A stretch of 64,000 nucleotides of DNA, from the NCBI RefSeq assembly GCF_009870125.1, contig NC_046683.1, forward strand, positions 35,727,869 to 35,791,868, read 5' to 3'. Shown piece by piece: positions 62,701 to 64,000 of the stretch. Every line of letters begins with the position of its first letter. Position 1 is the first letter of the stretch. A program made the translations under genes and the position numbers. This stretch comes from Drosophila pseudoobscura (taxonomy: Eukaryota > Arthropoda > Insecta > Diptera > Drosophilidae). The notes beneath the pieces were generated by a model, which made no database searches, was not told the DNA's origin, and saw only the letters and a list, made by a program, of their open reading frames with translations.

Positions 62701-64000
62701 GATGAGTCGATCCCGCTGCATTTGGAAACAGCGTGGAATAAGTTGAAAAATACACTATCTCAATTGGAAGACATATCCATATCTCGGTTTGTGTATTCCG
62801 ATCCGATGTCACCGGTTCAAATACATGCCTTTGCTGACGCCTCCATGAGAGCGTATGGAGCGTGCGTCTATATACGTAGCAGAACTGCAGAAGGTTTAAA
62901 AGTATCATTGTTGACTTCGAAATCCAAAGTAGCGCCGCTCAAGACCAAAACGCTCCCAAGGCTTGAGTTATGTGCCGCTCACCTTCTCGCAGATCTCTGT
63001 CACAGAATCAAGCCCCTATTAAACGTGCCCATTGAACGAGTCGTTTATTGGTCGGATTCAGAGGTAACTCTCCATTGGATCCGGTCTCATCCATCGTCGC
63101 TGTCGACTTTCGTTTCAAATAGAGTGGCTGAGATTCAAGAGTGGTCAGATGATGCTACGTGGCGGCATGTACCCACGAAACAGAACCCAGCAGATATTGT
63201 CTCAAGAGGTTGTGACGTCGACGAAATCGTTCAGTCAATTTGGTTCGAAGGACCATCATTTCTGAAAGAGGAAGAAGAAAACTGGCCCAAGAACGCTCAT
63301 TTCGAACACTCCGATGATCTTCAGCTGGAAAAGAGGAAGACTGCGGTCGGGCTGACCGCGGCTGTGCGAAGTTCGGAGCTGTTAGATGTCATCGAGGGAT
63401 TCTCGTCACATCTCAAACTGCTTAGAGTGTTCGTGTATGTGTTCCGCTTTATAAGAAAATGTAAAGACCCAAGCCTAAAATTCGAAAAAACTATCTCACC
63501 GACCGAATACAATGAAGCCTTTTATAAAATTGTCGAAATCGTCCAGCATCACGAGTATCAAGGAGAAATCGAAAAGGTTAGGAAAGGATCTACAATTGGT
63601 CCTAGTCTTCAGCGGTTGAACCCATTCATCCATGAAGACACAGGGACTTGGTGTAACTTTTCGTTGTTGCGAGTGGGGGGGCGACTAGCTAAAGCTCCTA
63701 TATCATACGATGCCAAGTTTCCTCTGCTCTTGACTAAGCGCTCGCAATTCGTGCGAAGCTATATTCGTCATCTGCACCATTCGAATTTTCATGTCGGCCC
63801 ACGAGCACTTGTGAGCATCCTTCGACAGAGCGTGTGGATAGTGAACGCTCAGGAAGTCTGCCGTCAGACAGTTCGATCCTGTATGCGCTGTTTTAAATGC
63901 AAGCCTCGATTGCTGACGCAACTCATGGGGAATTTACCCGCAGATCGACTCCGTGCTCTCCGCCCATTTTCAATTTGCGGCGTTGATTTTTGTGGACCAG
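59731..64000 (+). CDS. gag-pol: BEL/Pao gag-pol polyprotein, open and partial at right edge
   Basis: 1423 codons without a stop, starting MAEKSKPTLEDLKIKLK. In order: coiled-coil-like N-terminus (residues 1-90); DUF1759-type capsid (about 112-280, LPKLALPKFSGKHSEFKNFI); zinc knuckles CSYCNSGDHVVSNC (324-337) and CINCLRKGHAVVKC (358-371); protease LLDSGSQTNF (Asp 453); RT with LRVVFDASSK, motif A TADVKKMYRQ (Asp 787) and YVDD (863-866); RNase H (IHAFADASMRAYG, Asp 1036; YWSDSEVTLHWI, Asp 1109); integrase zinc region (HHSNFH about 1349-1354, CMRC 1384-1387); and the first catalytic Asp of the core (GVDFCGP, 1419), where the window ends. All visible catalytic motifs are standard. It is the only undamaged retrotransposon frame here. 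Confidence 0.93.
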   Translation, partial: MAEKSKPTLEDLKIKLKSRVKSIRRLEDRLDQGSIPLQLPELQCRLDCLNASIEKANHLQEQIEDITGDDAYAAELEELIIVTKGKIMSLIAAFDAASETKPVSSSAPTHARLPKLALPKFSGKHSEFKNFISLFERLVHSDNSIPVIEKFNHLISCLSDEALGTIKAFQVTEANYEKAMAGLKRVYDNDYLIFTNNISTLFNLPRMSHQSASSLRTLIDTVSSIYGSLLSIGDDTTISNAMLIHLVLNRVDPVTKQKWDEQLTYEKLPLWSDFEKVLNRRYQHLSAEESTKPRQDKVMPSKQHNRSSFACSSTSTNSRTQQTCSYCNSGDHVVSNCPSFSRLSVMQRFEFAKSASLCINCLRKGHAVVKCKANKCRVCSRSHHTLLHRYTVSANSLALPPPQESPSPPSNQNQPSTSHVLHATALDRVILATSIVSVRTKSGEHILARALLDSGSQTNFITEDLANRLQIRREESCINLLGIGESNSQVKDKIHTVVKSRINGSEFSFDFWILKSISGYHPDQSVNVTDWRIPENLPLADPYFYKPQRIDMLIGAESFFELLAVGQIKQGPDFPTLQKTLLGWVVSGKYVSRSSAPQITNSLSCSEELLVSIDRTLKKFWSLEEMPSTKKIATPEHKLCEEHYRKTTQVLSSGRFEVRLPFKSDPNCLGNSFEVAKRRFLSLERRLHRDPELKKMYLEFMEEYLSLGHMSPTDNTIPSTPHYVIPHQCVLRPQSTSTKLRVVFDASSKTSSQVALNDILMVGPTIQEELYSTLLRFRLHRFALTADVKKMYRQVMVNEADRQFQLIVWRRDPSESLRLYKLNTVTYGTGPAPFLAIRCLKRLSESAKLSFPRAANVIGSDFYVDDLLTGAACVEELRAIKSEVSQVLQTAGFELTKWFSNSPEITASESTAKPITISDSESTKALGISWLPTDDAFKFKIDNSVMGLRATKRNILSVTSKLFDPLGLLSPIVIKGKILLQELWLNKLDWDESIPLHLETAWNKLKNTLSQLEDISISRFVYSDPMSPVQIHAFADASMRAYGACVYIRSRTAEGLKVSLLTSKSKVAPLKTKTLPRLELCAAHLLADLCHRIKPLLNVPIERVVYWSDSEVTLHWIRSHPSSLSTFVSNRVAEIQEWSDDATWRHVPTKQNPADIVSRGCDVDEIVQSIWFEGPSFLKEEEENWPKNAHFEHSDDLQLEKRKTAVGLTAAVRSSELLDVIEGFSSHLKLLRVFVYVFRFIRKCKDPSLKFEKTISPTEYNEAFYKIVEIVQHHEYQGEIEKVRKGSTIGPSLQRLNPFIHEDTGTWCNFSLLRVGGRLAKAPISYDAKFPLLLTKRSQFVRSYIRHLHHSNFHVGPRALVSILRQSVWIVNAQEVCRQTVRSCMRCFKCKPRLLTQLMGNLPADRLRALRPFSICGVDFCGP

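Larger units (their letters stand above)
58415..64000 (+). mobile_element. BEL/Pao LTR retrotransposon, apparently intact, continues beyond right edge
   Basis: 5' LTR, primer site, leader and an unbroken gag-pol frame to the last base of the window. It sits inside a DINE-1. The 3' LTR, env (if any) and target duplication are outside. It is related in gag N-terminus and pol motifs to the element at 6776-12975 but has a different LTR. Confidence 0.9.

Noticed and set aside
1..64000. tRNA, rRNA or CRISPR loci
   Set aside because: No tRNA cloverleaf signatures beyond short primer-binding-site matches, no rRNA-like sequence, and no spacer-repeat arrays were seen.

Overview
This window is transposon-dense Drosophila-type DNA (pericentromeric, dot-chromosome or piRNA-cluster-like). 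The evidence is several INE-1/DINE-1-type Helitron copies (5' end TATACCCGATACTC, internal CGGACAGA-type microsatellite, 3' hairpin), five BEL/Pao LTR-retrotransposon loci plus one BEL/Pao fragment, two clades of non-LTR element, a Tc1-like element and remnants of other DNA transposons. The DINE-1 variant resembles what I remember from the obscura group, but I cannot prove the species. The only host gene I recognise is a C1D/Rrp47-like exosome cofactor gene. It has one intact copy and a decayed duplicate, and pieces of it or its flank lie in three other places.

Layout. 1-606: 5' LTR and leader of a minus-strand BEL element that runs off the left edge. 607-5731: first copy of a duplicated unit (transposase relic, DINE-1, CR1-like 3' end, intact C1D gene, Tc1-like left end). 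5732-6681: truncated DINE-1 and unassigned DNA. 6682-6775 plus 12976-18846: second copy of the unit, split by a 6.2 kb minus-strand BEL/Pao element (6776-12975). Its C1D copy is dead (nonsense codon plus a 726 bp inverted-repeat element). 19009-39290: a minus-strand CR1/jockey-group retrotransposon split by a 16.3 kb tandem BEL array, LTR-internal-LTR-internal-LTR (20922-37177), in which each unit carries a broken env-like gene. 39340-42802: BEL 3' fragment, two DINE-1 pieces and a C1D exon fragment. 42803-46346: a plus-strand CR1-like relic holding an antisense CR1 3' end. 46347-53777: a DINE-1 split by a nearly complete BEL element (46822-53120, TSD ACAAT, tRNA-Tyr-type primer site). 53778-57480: orphan DNA, then a decayed minus-strand LOA/R1-type element containing a scrap of C1D exon. 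57483-58414: a piece of C1D upstream DNA and another DINE-1. 58415-64000: the 5' LTR, primer site, leader and an uninterrupted gag-pol frame (at least 1423 codons) of a BEL/Pao element that leaves the window inside integrase.

How it fits together. Nesting gives a relative order: old CR1, LOA and DINE-1 layers and a tandem duplication of the C1D region, then BEL insertions, with the right-edge BEL probably among the youngest because its frame is intact. Both units of the tandem BEL array share inactivating changes (RT motif A Asp to Glu, loss of the integrase catalytic-Glu segment, the same env stops). The array therefore probably arose by unequal exchange from one already defective insertion. 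Family assignments rest on motif recognition by eye, without database searches.
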